A stretch of DNA of 6,080 nt from an uncultured Bacillota bacterium (GCA_947383275.1 CANDCW010000117.1:1-6080), one strand, 5' to 3'; counted from the first letter of the stretch, positions 1-5,303 are shown. Notes: generated by a model from the sequence alone, not told the origin. Program-made: numbers and translations.

Positions 1-447
1 TCACAGGCCGCCCCTTTGGTAACGGACAGCGTCGTCCAATGAGATACTGCCGCTGGTCTTTTTCACGTTCTGGACGCACCGCCCACGGAGCGCCTTGAGC
101 TGCTCATCGGGAATCTCCATCCCGGCCGCTAGCACATTCATTACCATGTCCTGCTCCACCGCCAGCTTGAAGAGCAGGCGGCAGATCCGGTTCTCCGTAT
201 CCTGCACTGTACCACGCAGGACGGATGCCAGCGCGGGCGGCAGATAGGCAGTGGCATCCTGACCTGAAACGTAGCCAGCGTAGAACAGCGCGGCCTTCTC
301 CAGATACTCACTGCGGCTTTTGCAGTTCGCAATTTTCATCGCTCTGTCCATCACCTCCAGCGTGGACGGGTACAGCCAGACGGGAATGCGCGTCTTGACT
401 TCTGCGGATGTATTTGGTTCTACCGAAACGTGTGTTTTTTTGCTCAT
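1..447 (-). CDS. Ribbon-helix-helix mobile-element protein, candidate relaxosome accessory/autoregulator (148 aa)
   Basis: Small DNA-binding protein of the kind carried by Tn1549-like elements of Clostridia. Residues 17-24 (KTRIPVWL) look like the RHH beta strand, 28-40 the first helix, and 42-56 (CKSRSEYLEKAALFY) the turn and second helix. The remaining 90 residues are helical with no motif I recognise. The start at 447 is preferred over an in-frame ATG at 492 because AGGAGG (457-462) sits nine bases upstream of it. The stop codon is the first three bases of the window, so the gene is complete. It lies directly downstream of the putative oriT, and a CCACCTG motif lies just upstream of its ribosome site. 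From RHH proteins such as NikA or TraJ-type accessory factors I infer oriT binding and autoregulation. A purely regulatory role is equally possible. The fold is fairly sure, the role is not. Confidence 0.8.
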   Translation of the reverse strand: MSKKTHVSVEPNTSAEVKTRIPVWLYPSTLEVMDRAMKIANCKSRSEYLEKAALFYAGYVSGQDATAYLPPALASVLRGTVQDTENRICRLLFKLAVEQDMVMNVLAAGMEIPDEQLKALRGRCVQNVKKTSGSISLDDAVRYQRGGL

Positions 448-456
448 TGAAAAATT

Positions 457-462
457 CCTCCT
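457..462 (-). promoter_or_regulatory. Ribosome binding site of the RHH gene
   Basis: Perfect AGGAGG on the minus strand, nine bases before the ATG at 447. It decides the start and makes the longer N-terminus (ATG at 492) unlikely. Confidence 0.85.
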
Positions 463-473
463 TTTTGTTGGAA

Positions 474-485
474 AACCACCTGCCA
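474..485 (-). promoter_or_regulatory. Candidate operator: CCACCTG copy before the RHH gene
   Basis: AACCACCTGCCA on the plus strand (TGGCAGGTGGTT on the minus) repeats the core of the GACCACCT motifs around oriT. It lies about 11 bases upstream of the RHH gene's ribosome site, in the untranslated leader. If the RHH protein recognises this motif, this copy would allow autoregulation. Only the repeat is seen; binding is inferred. Confidence 0.4.
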
Positions 486-542
486 CAGCCACCCTGGAAA
501 AGGTTGAAACAGGGCGGTTTTTCCTCTGTTATCCTTCATTCT

Positions 543-650
543 GACCACCTGAGACAGCCAATAGTGGGTAAAACCGACCACCTATGGAAAAGCCCCGACC
601 CGCGTTGCGGGGCGGTGTGGCTGGCAGGGGGGCGCGTAAGCGACCACCTG
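543..650. repeat. GACCACCT repeats at 33-base phasing flanking oriT
   Basis: GACCACCT occurs at 543-550, 576-583 and 642-649, all in the same direction. The intervals are 33 and 66 bases, so the copies share one phase of 33, close to three helical turns. The last copy forms the right arm of the oriT inverted repeat. A weaker relative lies at 474-485, and CACCTGCCA at 684-692 may be a fifth, degenerate copy. Such phased repeats usually mark sites for a cooperatively binding protein, here perhaps the RHH or HTH protein. They could also be iterons of a replication origin. Confidence 0.6.
588..613 (-). terminator. Terminator-like hairpin between the HTH and RHH genes
   Basis: On the minus strand GCCCCG (613-608) pairs with CGGGGC (597-592) across a ten-base loop and is followed by TTTT (591-588). 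It would end transcripts arriving from the excisionase/HTH genes before the RHH gene, which would then need its own promoter. The U tract is short, and the hairpin lies next to oriT, so it may instead be a structural part of the transfer origin. Confidence 0.5.
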
Positions 651-665
651 CCTTTATCCTGCACT
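623..665 (+). other. oriT: Putative origin of transfer (oriT), IncP/Ti-type nick site
   Basis: An imperfect inverted repeat, left arm 623-635 and right arm 640-652, pairs as 6 bp, mismatch, 2 bp, mismatch, 3 bp around the loop GTAA. Eight further bases, from 653 to 660, lead to the G at 661 of ATCCTG|C (656-662). Known MOBP systems (RP4, R64, Ti borders) share the nick consensus YATCCTG|Y, with an inverted repeat a few bases on its 5' side bound by an accessory protein. The element encodes a MOBP-type relaxase and an RHH protein, the two expected partners. Predicted nick: between 661 and 662 on the plus strand, so DNA to the right (HTH genes, relaxase, primase) would be transferred first. No cleavage data can be seen from sequence. 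Confidence 0.7.
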
Positions 666-821
666 TTTTTCGACCCCCCGGTTCACCTGCCACTTTCGGT
701 TGTGCGGAATTCACCGGATGGCGCACACCGGGCACACGCTCTTGACACGGCTGTGCCTGCGGTGAGCAGCGGCTTGTTACCTTCCGGATAGCAGAAGGGT
801 CACACAGCGGCGCACAGGCTG

Positions 822-1256
822 TCACGCTGAGTGCGCACTATCACTGCGGAGCGCAAGTGCCTTTGCGACTCGCTGACGTTCAGCCGCCACATCCACCTGC
901 GCCAGCTGCTGTTCGTAGAACTGGTCGAGGGCCAACTGGATCGGGAGGATGGTGTAGAGCAGGTTGCCGTTACGTTTCAAGCCATCCCTGGTGGTGACTG
1001 TCGTGTTCTCTGTACTTATGAGCTGCCGCTCCTCCAGCTCACACACATACTTGCGGACGGTGTTGGCACTCATCTTTACTGCGTTGCCGATGGTCTTGTA
1101 GCTGGGCCAGCACTGGTAGGTCTCCCTGTTTTCACAGCAGAGCAGATATGAATAGACCGCCAGCGCACCGGGCGACAGCCCCAGCAGGAATATTTCGTTG
1201 GGCAGCTGGAAGTAGTTCTTGACCGGATCACGCTTGGGCCACGGTTTGTATTTCAT
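822..1256 (-). CDS. Helix-turn-helix mobile-element protein, possible replication/regulatory factor (144 aa)
   Basis: Winged-helix DNA-binding protein resembling the HTH_36 / replication-initiator N-terminal type common in clostridial mobile elements. Residues 15-40 form a helical lead-in (YFQLPNEIFLLGLSPGALAVY...). Residues 50-80 are the HTH, with WPSYKTIGNAVKMSANTVRKY as its core, and 80-105 look like the wing. The C-terminal 35 residues are helical and rich in Ala and Gln. The start at 1256 is chosen because GGGAGG (1263-1268) lies six bases upstream and because the ATG overlaps the stop of the excisionase-like gene as ATGA, a sign of translational coupling. A longer in-frame start at 1373 would lie inside that gene and is rejected. 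It may start element replication, or repress or activate the element's genes. The sequence does not decide between these. Confidence 0.8.
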   Translation of the reverse strand: MKYKPWPKRDPVKNYFQLPNEIFLLGLSPGALAVYSYLLCCENRETYQCWPSYKTIGNAVKMSANTVRKYVCELEERQLISTENTTVTTRDGLKRNGNLLYTILPIQLALDQFYEQQLAQVDVAAERQRVAKALALRSDSAHSA

Positions 1257-1465
1257 TCCGCACCTCCCTGGGTGTGCCGCAACACCCACTCCACGAATTG
1301 CTCCTTGGATACCACCATCCTGCTGCCGATTTTCAGTACCGGGAAATCCGGTTCGTGCATCAGCTCGTAACAACTGGACGGTGAGACACTCAGCACCTTT
1401 GCCACTGTTGCCGCGTTCAGGAACAGCGGCAGTTCGTCGTAGCTCTTATAGCTGGATTCTTTCAT
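1253..1465 (-). CDS. Excisionase-like small winged-HTH protein (70 aa)
   Basis: Short DNA-binding protein of the excisionase / AlpA / MerR-like HTH_17 type. Residues 14-38 hold the HTH (LFLNAATVAKVLSVSPSSCYELM), and 41-61 hold the wing (FPVLKIGSRMVVSKEQFVEWV), the usual pattern of Tn916-family and Tn1549-like excisionases. The start at 1465 has AAGGAGG (1477-1483) eleven bases upstream. An in-frame extension to a GTG at 1534 lacks such a site and adds a basic, unrelated stretch, so it is rejected. In relatives this protein bends DNA at the element ends to direct the integrase towards excision, but the same fold also serves as a plain regulator. No integrase gene is adjacent in this window. 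Its stop overlaps the next gene by four bases. Confidence 0.82.
   Translation of the reverse strand: MKESSYKSYDELPLFLNAATVAKVLSVSPSSCYELMHEPDFPVLKIGSRMVVSKEQFVEWVLRHTQGGAE
1263..1268 (-). promoter_or_regulatory. Ribosome binding site of the HTH gene, inside the upstream gene
   Basis: GGGAGG on the minus strand, six bases before the ATG at 1256 and inside the last codons of the excisionase-like gene. Together with the ATGA overlap it fixes the start and supports coupled translation. Confidence 0.8.
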
Positions 1466-1476
1466 GCTGCGCTTGA

Positions 1477-1483
1477 CCTCCTT
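1477..1483 (-). promoter_or_regulatory. Ribosome binding site of the excisionase-like gene
   Basis: AAGGAGG on the minus strand, eleven bases before the ATG at 1465. It selects this start over the GTG at 1534. Confidence 0.8.
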
Positions 1484-1539
1484 TTCTTCATGACATAATT
1501 TTCTTCTCTGCCTTTTTACGTTGGCCCTCCTCACCTTTC

Positions 1540-1640
1540 TACCACAACCCGCAGCGGCTGAAACGGAACTTTTTTATAATCGAGTTTACAAAATATTTAC
1601 CGATTCAGAGCGCAGGATCCCTCATCCCTATACCACAACC
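1540..1640. repeat. Pair of TACCACAACC direct repeats before the excisionase-like gene
   Basis: TACCACAACC occurs at 1540-1549 and 1631-1640, 91 bases apart. Each copy is preceded by a similar pyrimidine-rich stretch (CCCTCCTCACC and CCCTCATCCC). They flank an AT-rich segment between the relaxase and excisionase-like genes. They may be binding sites for the downstream HTH proteins or traces of rearrangement at the relaxase 3' end; only the repeat itself is seen. Confidence 0.45.
1573..1601 (-). promoter_or_regulatory. Possible promoter of the excisionase-like/HTH pair
   Basis: In the AT-rich stretch, TATAAA (1578-1573) could be a -10 box, with a poor -35 match GGTAAA (1601-1596) at 17 bases. 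It lies between the two TACCACAACC repeats, a good place for control by a repressor. The -35 is weak, so this is tentative. Confidence 0.25.
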
Positions 1641-1662
1641 TCCAGAGTCCAAAAGCGACATC

Positions 1663-2706
1663 TCATTTTCGAATTTTTTTGCCACAGTACCATTGCTGAT
1701 GGGCAGGGAGAGGTTTGCAGTACATCAGTTCCCCTACTTTTCTTATTGTACATTTTCCGTTGACAATCTCATTCTCCTGCAAAAAGCACATGACCTGTGC
1801 CATCTGTTTGAGGTTAAAGAGCGTTGCCCACCGCTGGTATCCGGTGCCCTTTCCTGCATTCAGCTTCTCCTGAATATCAATGAGAAGCGAAAACTTCTTG
1901 TCATGGACTTGCTGGCTTTTTGCCGGAGTCCGTTCCATGCGTTTCCCGGCAATGGCATCTTTCAGATCATCGACGGTGTAGCCCTCGCCCAGCGAACTGA
2001 ACCGGGCAAAACGCTCCTGTCCCTTGATTCGGATAGAAGGCCGCTTGCCCGGTTTGTACTCACATTCAGCCTCCGTCAGGAATGAAATCAGTTCCTCAAA
2101 ATCCTTCGGCTTTTTCTGCAAAGCTGTGTCAATGGCGGCCCGCAGATCGTCACGATTGGAGGTTCGCTTGGGGTACTCGGTGCGTTTTTTGCGTTCCCGG
2201 TAGGGGCGCGGCTCAATGATGGAAAGCCCATGCTCCAGACACAATCGGTCACTTACCATTTGGAGTGCCAGCCCGGACAGAAAGAAATTCCTGAATTTCC
2301 GGGTACAGTCCAGGGCGGTCGAATTGAAAATGATGTGATTGTGGATGTGCGCCCGGTCGGTGTGGGTGGCAACGATGAAAGCGTGTTTTCCTTTGGTGAA
2401 GCGCATCCCCAGTTCATAGCCGATACGGTTCGCCTCCTCTGGCGTGACCTCGCCCGGTTTGAAGGACTGGCGTATCTGATAGGCGATGACATTATGCTCA
2501 TGGCGGCGGCCCGTTATTTGTTCATACTGCCGTTTTGACAAAAGGAACTCCTCATCCGCTGTCCGGGCATCGCACTCATAGCTGGAGATATATTTCCCGC
2601 CCTCGGTCTTTTTCTCATTCTCCGCATAGTCTGTCCTATCCGCCAGTGTCTGAGCAATAGTTTTTCCTTTGTTGATGTGGAGCGCGATCAGCCGTGTCGC
2701 CGCCAT
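1663..2706 (-). CDS. MOBP-type relaxase/mobilization nuclease, Tn1549-like, with short unusual C-terminus (347 aa)
   Basis: Cuts one strand at oriT and stays attached to its 5' end for conjugative transfer. The N-terminal catalytic domain is intact: a candidate nucleophile Tyr27 in TDYAEN, then the metal-binding motif THTDRAHIHNH (114-124, with His115, His120, His122, His124), and the conserved EFLLSKRQY and AYQIRQSF segments. Residues 186-260 are a linker region. Residues 285-310 (GKGTGYQRWATLFNLKQMAQVMCFL) match the part that, in relatives as I recall them, leads into a long helical C-terminus. Here the protein ends about 37 residues later with an unfamiliar tail (GELMYCKPLPAHQQWYCGKK). GGAGG (2713-2717) precedes the start by six bases. 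It follows the CHC2 gene by 23 bases, so the two are cotranscribed. Nicking is probably retained; the tail may have been lost by deletion. Confidence 0.9.
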   Translation of the reverse strand: MAATRLIALHINKGKTIAQTLADRTDYAENEKKTEGGKYISSYECDARTADEEFLLSKRQYEQITGRRHEHNVIAYQIRQSFKPGEVTPEEANRIGYELGMRFTKGKHAFIVATHTDRAHIHNHIIFNSTALDCTRKFRNFFLSGLALQMVSDRLCLEHGLSIIEPRPYRERKKRTEYPKRTSNRDDLRAAIDTALQKKPKDFEELISFLTEAECEYKPGKRPSIRIKGQERFARFSSLGEGYTVDDLKDAIAGKRMERTPAKSQQVHDKKFSLLIDIQEKLNAGKGTGYQRWATLFNLKQMAQVMCFLQENEIVNGKCTIRKVGELMYCKPLPAHQQWYCGKKIRK

Positions 2707-2729
2707 AGCCCACCTCCCTCGTTCAAGAT

Positions 2730-3398
2730 TTACATCGCCAGTTCCTCCGGGTAACGCATCCCCCGCATCTTTTCCTGAATGCCGCTCCTGTGCGGCTCAA
2801 TCTTTCCGCTGGCAGAAAATCCAGTGATCCGCCGTTCCAGCCGGTCCAGGTCTTTCTCTTTTTCCTTGACGATAGCGGTGCGCTCCTCCAGAGTGCCGGA
2901 GATCAGCTCGTCAAGCAGATACTCCACATAGTCGATTTTCTGCAAGGCTTCACAGAACAGAGGATGCCACTCCTCGTCTGACGGCTGCGGTGCGTACTGT
3001 TCCTTCCAGTCCTGCAACAGGTGGAAATATCCGCACAGCACCCGGTAGCACCGATTTTCTTTTTTTCGGTATTCCTGTGCCGCCTCCAGTTTGGAAATGA
3101 CAGACGGTCTTTTCTGCGGTCGCCACGGTTGCAGGCCGTCATACTGCACCCCAAAATCTTCCGCCAGCTTCTCGGCGGCTCTTTTGGGTGAGAGGTCAAA
3201 CAGCTTTCCCACAAAGTCGATCACATCACCGTCCTCCTGACAGCCGAAGCAGTGGAACCGCTTATCCACCTTCATGCTGGGCGTTCGGTCATCGTGGAAC
3301 GGACAGCAGGCCATACCGTTGCGCTTGACCTCAATCCCGTAATGTTCCGCCGCCGTTATCGTTGGTATGGAATCTTTGACTGCCTCAAATAAATTCAT
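2730..3398 (-). CDS. CHC2 zinc-finger primase-like protein without catalytic domain (222 aa)
   Basis: Mobile-element protein with the DnaG-type zinc-binding domain at residues 30-63: Cys32, His35, Cys50 and Cys53 in CPFHDDRTPSM...FHCFGCQEDGDVIDFV. This domain reads template sequence in bacterial primases. The TOPRIM catalytic core of DnaG is absent: after residue 90 the protein continues as a charged helical region, with a likely coiled coil at 164-192 (LEERTAIVKEKEKDLDRLERR). It therefore cannot synthesise primers by itself in the DnaG manner. It may recruit or guide another primase, or bind transferred single strands. First gene of the element operon, with AGGGGG about eight bases before the ATG and the relaxase 23 bases downstream. 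Its leader carries an attenuator-like structure. Family assignment is firm, the role is inferred. Confidence 0.85.
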   Translation of the reverse strand: MNLFEAVKDSIPTITAAEHYGIEVKRNGMACCPFHDDRTPSMKVDKRFHCFGCQEDGDVIDFVGKLFDLSPKRAAEKLAEDFGVQYDGLQPWRPQKRPSVISKLEAAQEYRKKENRCYRVLCGYFHLLQDWKEQYAPQPSDEEWHPLFCEALQKIDYVEYLLDELISGTLEERTAIVKEKEKDLDRLERRITGFSASGKIEPHRSGIQEKMRGMRYPEELAM

Positions 3399-3405
3399 GC
3401 ATTAT

Positions 3406-3433
3406 GCCCCCTTTCCTCGTATGTAAAAGGGGC
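3406..3433 (-). promoter_or_regulatory. Hairpin covering the ribosome site of the CHC2 gene
   Basis: On the minus strand GCCCCTTTT (3433-3425) can pair with AAAGGGGGC (3414-3406), nine positions with one mismatch, around a ten-base loop. The right arm contains the AGGGGG ribosome site of the CHC2 gene, so folding would hide it. It begins one base after the U tract of the upstream terminator. Confidence 0.5.
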
Positions 3434-3434
3434 G

Positions 3435-3467
3435 AAAAAAGGAAGGAGCGGCAATTACCGTCCTTCC
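3435..3467 (-). terminator. Intrinsic terminator/attenuator in the CHC2-relaxase leader
   Basis: On the minus strand GGAAGGACGG (3467-3458) pairs with CCG, a bulged C, then TCCTTCC (3451-3441) over the loop TAATTG, and is followed by six T (3440-3435). This is a textbook Rho-independent terminator. Because a good promoter match lies upstream at 3504-3532, it sits inside the leader of the element operon and may act as an attenuator. If that promoter is not real, it could instead stop read-through from the GH32 gene. Confidence 0.75.
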
Positions 3468-3481
3468 TGTACACTTATCAT
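3455..3481 (-). CDS. Possible leader peptide MISVQEGR overlapping the terminator
   Basis: Eight codons and TAA, with ATG at 3481. The last codons and the stop occupy the 5' arm and first loop bases of the terminator hairpin, so a ribosome there would keep the stem from forming. This is the layout of ribosome-mediated attenuation. No good ribosome site is seen: AAGGTG lies 14 bases upstream, which is too far for a strong site. Chance occurrence of such a short ORF is possible. Confidence 0.35.
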   Translation of the reverse strand: MISVQEGR

Positions 3482-3503
3482 AGAATTTTGTTTTGCACCT
3501 TAA

Positions 3504-3532
3504 AATCTACCATTGGATACTGCATAAGTCAA
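3504..3532 (-). promoter_or_regulatory. Sigma-70/A-type promoter for the element operon
   Basis: Minus strand TTGACT (3532-3527) and TAGATT (3509-3504) with a 17-base spacer: five of six and four of six matches to consensus. Transcription would start near 3497 and give a leader of about 100 bases before the CHC2 start. Confidence 0.6.
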
Positions 3533-3552
3533 CTGTATAAATCGAAACTTGA

Positions 3553-3771
3553 ATACCATCTTCTGACCAAGCGAACCACCCGCAGGGTCTGAGTCCTGCG
3601 GGCGTGGAGTACCGGAAGGTCTACAACCGACTGAAGGCGAGAAAGCAGAGGGGGAAAATCAGCAGGGATGAGTGGAACACTTTTGTATCTCAGATATAGG
3701 AAGTGCTGGACATGGCAGAGGGGTGAGAATTGTCCGATAAAGAAATGCGGAAGCGGTTTTGTACGTTTTAG
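3553..3771 (+). pseudogene. Decayed tail of an unrecognised gene with two nonsense codons
   Basis: Plus-strand frame 3553-3771 reads as a protein C-terminus: ...SPAGVEYRKVYNRLKARKQ, then RGKISRDEWNTFVSQI, TAG (3697-3699), EVLDMAEG, TGA (3724-3726), ELSDKEMRKRF, ending at TAG (3769-3771). The charged helical pattern (YNRLKARKQRGKISRDEWN ... ELSDKE) looks like real protein, similar in style to C-termini of hypothetical proteins of clostridial mobile DNA, though I cannot name the family. Each internal stop is one C-to-T change from a sense codon (CAG, CGA). No start codon or ribosome site precedes it, and upstream the frame stops at 3550-3552 where the element leader begins. It ends 20 bases from the 3' end of the GH32 gene, facing it. 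Confidence 0.5.
3579..3602. repeat. Perfect 8-bp inverted repeat CCCGCAGG/CCTGCGGG
   Basis: Arms 3579-3586 and 3595-3602 with an eight-base spacer. No T run follows on either strand, so it is not a terminator. It lies within the decayed gene near the presumed element boundary and may be incidental, or a protein or recombinase site. Confidence 0.5.
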
Positions 3772-3791
3772 CAAGATAGAATAGCGTCGAT

Positions 3792-5276
3792 TTAGAAAAA
3801 GGCCAAGTCATATTTCTCCACATTGATCAGTGCGGAGCCGCCTGCCTCAAAGGTGATGGCATCGGCGGACTGGCGGGTATAGATGACCGCGCTGGCCGCC
3901 TGTTCTCCGTCGTTGACAAAGACCTCCACGCTGAAGCGGTCCAGAATGATTCTCAGCTTGATCTCCCCGTCCCGGGGCCGCACCAGAAAAGAGCGGGTGT
4001 GGACAATGTCGTGGGGCAGTCCGCTGCGGATGCGGTCCAGCTTCAGGGTATCCTGGTCGGGGCGGTAACGGATGATGGTCTCATGCTGTCCGTCCTTGGC
4101 CACCCGGATACGGAACCAGCGGTAGAGGTCGGGGCCAGTGGGCCGGATCGTGACTGTCATATCCAGCACCCGCCCTTGGACCCCTGGCAGATTGATTTCC
4201 CCGCTGACAGGGATATTCCGATGGACGACTCGCCGTCTCCGATATGCTTCCAACTCCCGGACCGGATTTTGAATCAGCCGTCCATCTTTGACTGACAGTT
4301 CTCTGGGCAGGGTCATCTGCCCAAACCACCGGCAGTTGTAAGGCTTGGCGTTCACCGTATCCCAGTTCTGCATCCAGGCAATCATAATCCGCCGGCCATC
4401 GGGGGTTTCCACTGTCTGCGGAGCGTAGAAGTCCAGGCCGTAATCAATCGCCTGTACATTCTGGCGGGCAAAGCCGCCATCCGGGCTATACTCCCCGATC
4501 AAGCACACGGTTCCGTTACCCGCGTGGAATTCCAGCCCTATGGGAGACATTTCCTGGGGACTGGTGATGAGCACCTGCTTACCGTCCAAAGGGAAAAAGT
4601 CAGGACACTCCCACATCTTTCCGTACTGGTTGTGGCTTGCGTCCAGCGTGCGGACAAACTCCCACTTGGAATTCTCGATCCATCGGTAAAGCAAAATAGC
4701 GCCGCTGCCGTCGGCGGTGCGGTTGCCTACGACGGCGTAGAAAGCGCCGTCCGGGTCCCGCCACACCTTGGGGTCCCGGAAGTCGATGGTGCTGCCTCCC
4801 TGGGGCAGGCTTTCGCCGTCCAGAACGGGGTTATCCCTCAGCTTCTCATAGTTCAGCCCGTCTCCAATCGCCAGACACTGGGTCTGAATGTCCTGAAGAT
4901 AGCCGTCAGCGTTGTGGCCCCGCCGAACGCCGGTGTACATCAGCAGCTGCCGTCCATCGGGCAGTTCCACCGCTCCGCCGGAGAAGCATCCGGCGCTGTC
5001 GTAGTCCTGATCCGGGGCCAAGGCAATGGGCAGCCGCTCCCAGCGGAGAAAGTCACAGGTCTTCATATGCCCCCAGTGCATGGGTCCCCACTCGTTGGAA
5101 TAGGGGTGATACTGGTAGAACAGATGGCATTCGCCCTGATAGAAGGAGAAGCCGTTGGGGTCGTTCATCCAGCCGATGGTAGGGGTAGCGTGAAAGGTGG
5201 GGCGTTCACTGTCCGGGATATGGGGGCCGTATTGGGTCTCAAACTCCCGGGCTTTCTGCAATGTTTCGCTGATCAT
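3792..5276 (-). CDS. sacA: GH32 beta-fructofuranosidase, sucrose-6-phosphate hydrolase type (494 aa)
   Basis: Hydrolyses the fructosyl bond of sucrose 6-phosphate (or sucrose/short fructans) in the cytoplasm; no signal peptide. The five-bladed propeller carries all GH32 catalytic signatures: WMNDPNG at 36-42 (nucleophile Asp39), FRDP at 166-169 (Asp168, transition-state stabiliser) and WECPD at 222-226 (acid/base Glu223), plus FSGG (98-101), YTG (114-116) and DFYAPQT (282-288). The C-terminal beta-sandwich ends with SVEVFVNDGE (449-458). Length is usual for the family. The start at 5276 is chosen over upstream in-frame codons because GGAGG (5284-5288) lies seven bases before it and the protein start aligns with relatives. 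It follows ptsI after an 82-base gap, which fits PTS-imported sucrose as substrate, although no sugar-specific transporter is in view. The exact sugar is inferred. Confidence 0.93.
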   Translation of the reverse strand: MISETLQKAREFETQYGPHIPDSERPTFHATPTIGWMNDPNGFSFYQGECHLFYQYHPYSNEWGPMHWGHMKTCDFLRWERLPIALAPDQDYDSAGCFSGGAVELPDGRQLLMYTGVRRGHNADGYLQDIQTQCLAIGDGLNYEKLRDNPVLDGESLPQGGSTIDFRDPKVWRDPDGAFYAVVGNRTADGSGAILLYRWIENSKWEFVRTLDASHNQYGKMWECPDFFPLDGKQVLITSPQEMSPIGLEFHAGNGTVCLIGEYSPDGGFARQNVQAIDYGLDFYAPQTVETPDGRRIMIAWMQNWDTVNAKPYNCRWFGQMTLPRELSVKDGRLIQNPVRELEAYRRRRVVHRNIPVSGEINLPGVQGRVLDMTVTIRPTGPDLYRWFRIRVAKDGQHETIIRYRPDQDTLKLDRIRSGLPHDIVHTRSFLVRPRDGEIKLRIILDRFSVEVFVNDGEQAASAVIYTRQSADAITFEAGGSALINVEKYDLAFF

Positions 5277-5283
5277 AACGGTT

Positions 5284-5288
5284 CCTCC
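5284..5288 (-). promoter_or_regulatory. Ribosome binding site of the GH32 gene
   Basis: GGAGG on the minus strand, seven bases before the ATG at 5276. It rules out the 40-residue upstream extension of the frame, which would run through the hairpin at 5304-5332 into the end of ptsI. Confidence 0.85.
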
Positions 5289-5303
5289 GACTCCTGTTTG
5301 ATA

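Noticed and set aside
198..208. Second copy of TATCCTGCACT, identical to the oriT nick region
   Set aside because: It lies inside the RHH coding region with no inverted repeat on its 5' side, so it is probably coincidental.
731..757. GGCACA/TGTGCC inverted repeat downstream of the HTH gene
   Set aside because: A six-base stem with a 15-base loop and no U tract is too weak to call.
408..791. 127-codon plus-strand frame over the oriT region
   Set aside because: No ribosome site, low-complexity translation, and it overlaps the start of the RHH gene and the transfer origin.
529..825. 98-codon minus-strand frame starting with a GTG that overlaps the HTH gene's stop
   Set aside because: Despite the GTGA overlap there is no ribosome site. 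Its composition (Pro, Gly, Arg, Cys) is not protein-like, and it runs through the oriT, the phased repeats and the terminator-like hairpin.
1612..1618. ATCCTGC on the minus strand between relaxase and excisionase-like genes, considered as oriT (also 1317-1323 on the plus strand)
   Set aside because: Neither has the adjacent inverted repeat seen before 656-662, and the second is inside a coding sequence.
1521..1763. 80-codon plus-strand frame opposite the relaxase 3' end
   Set aside because: No ribosome site and no recognisable protein pattern; opposite-strand shadow.
3404..3592. 62-codon plus-strand frame across the CHC2 gene leader
   Set aside because: Runs through the terminator and promoter of the opposite strand, has no ribosome site, and is not in frame with the decayed tail that follows.
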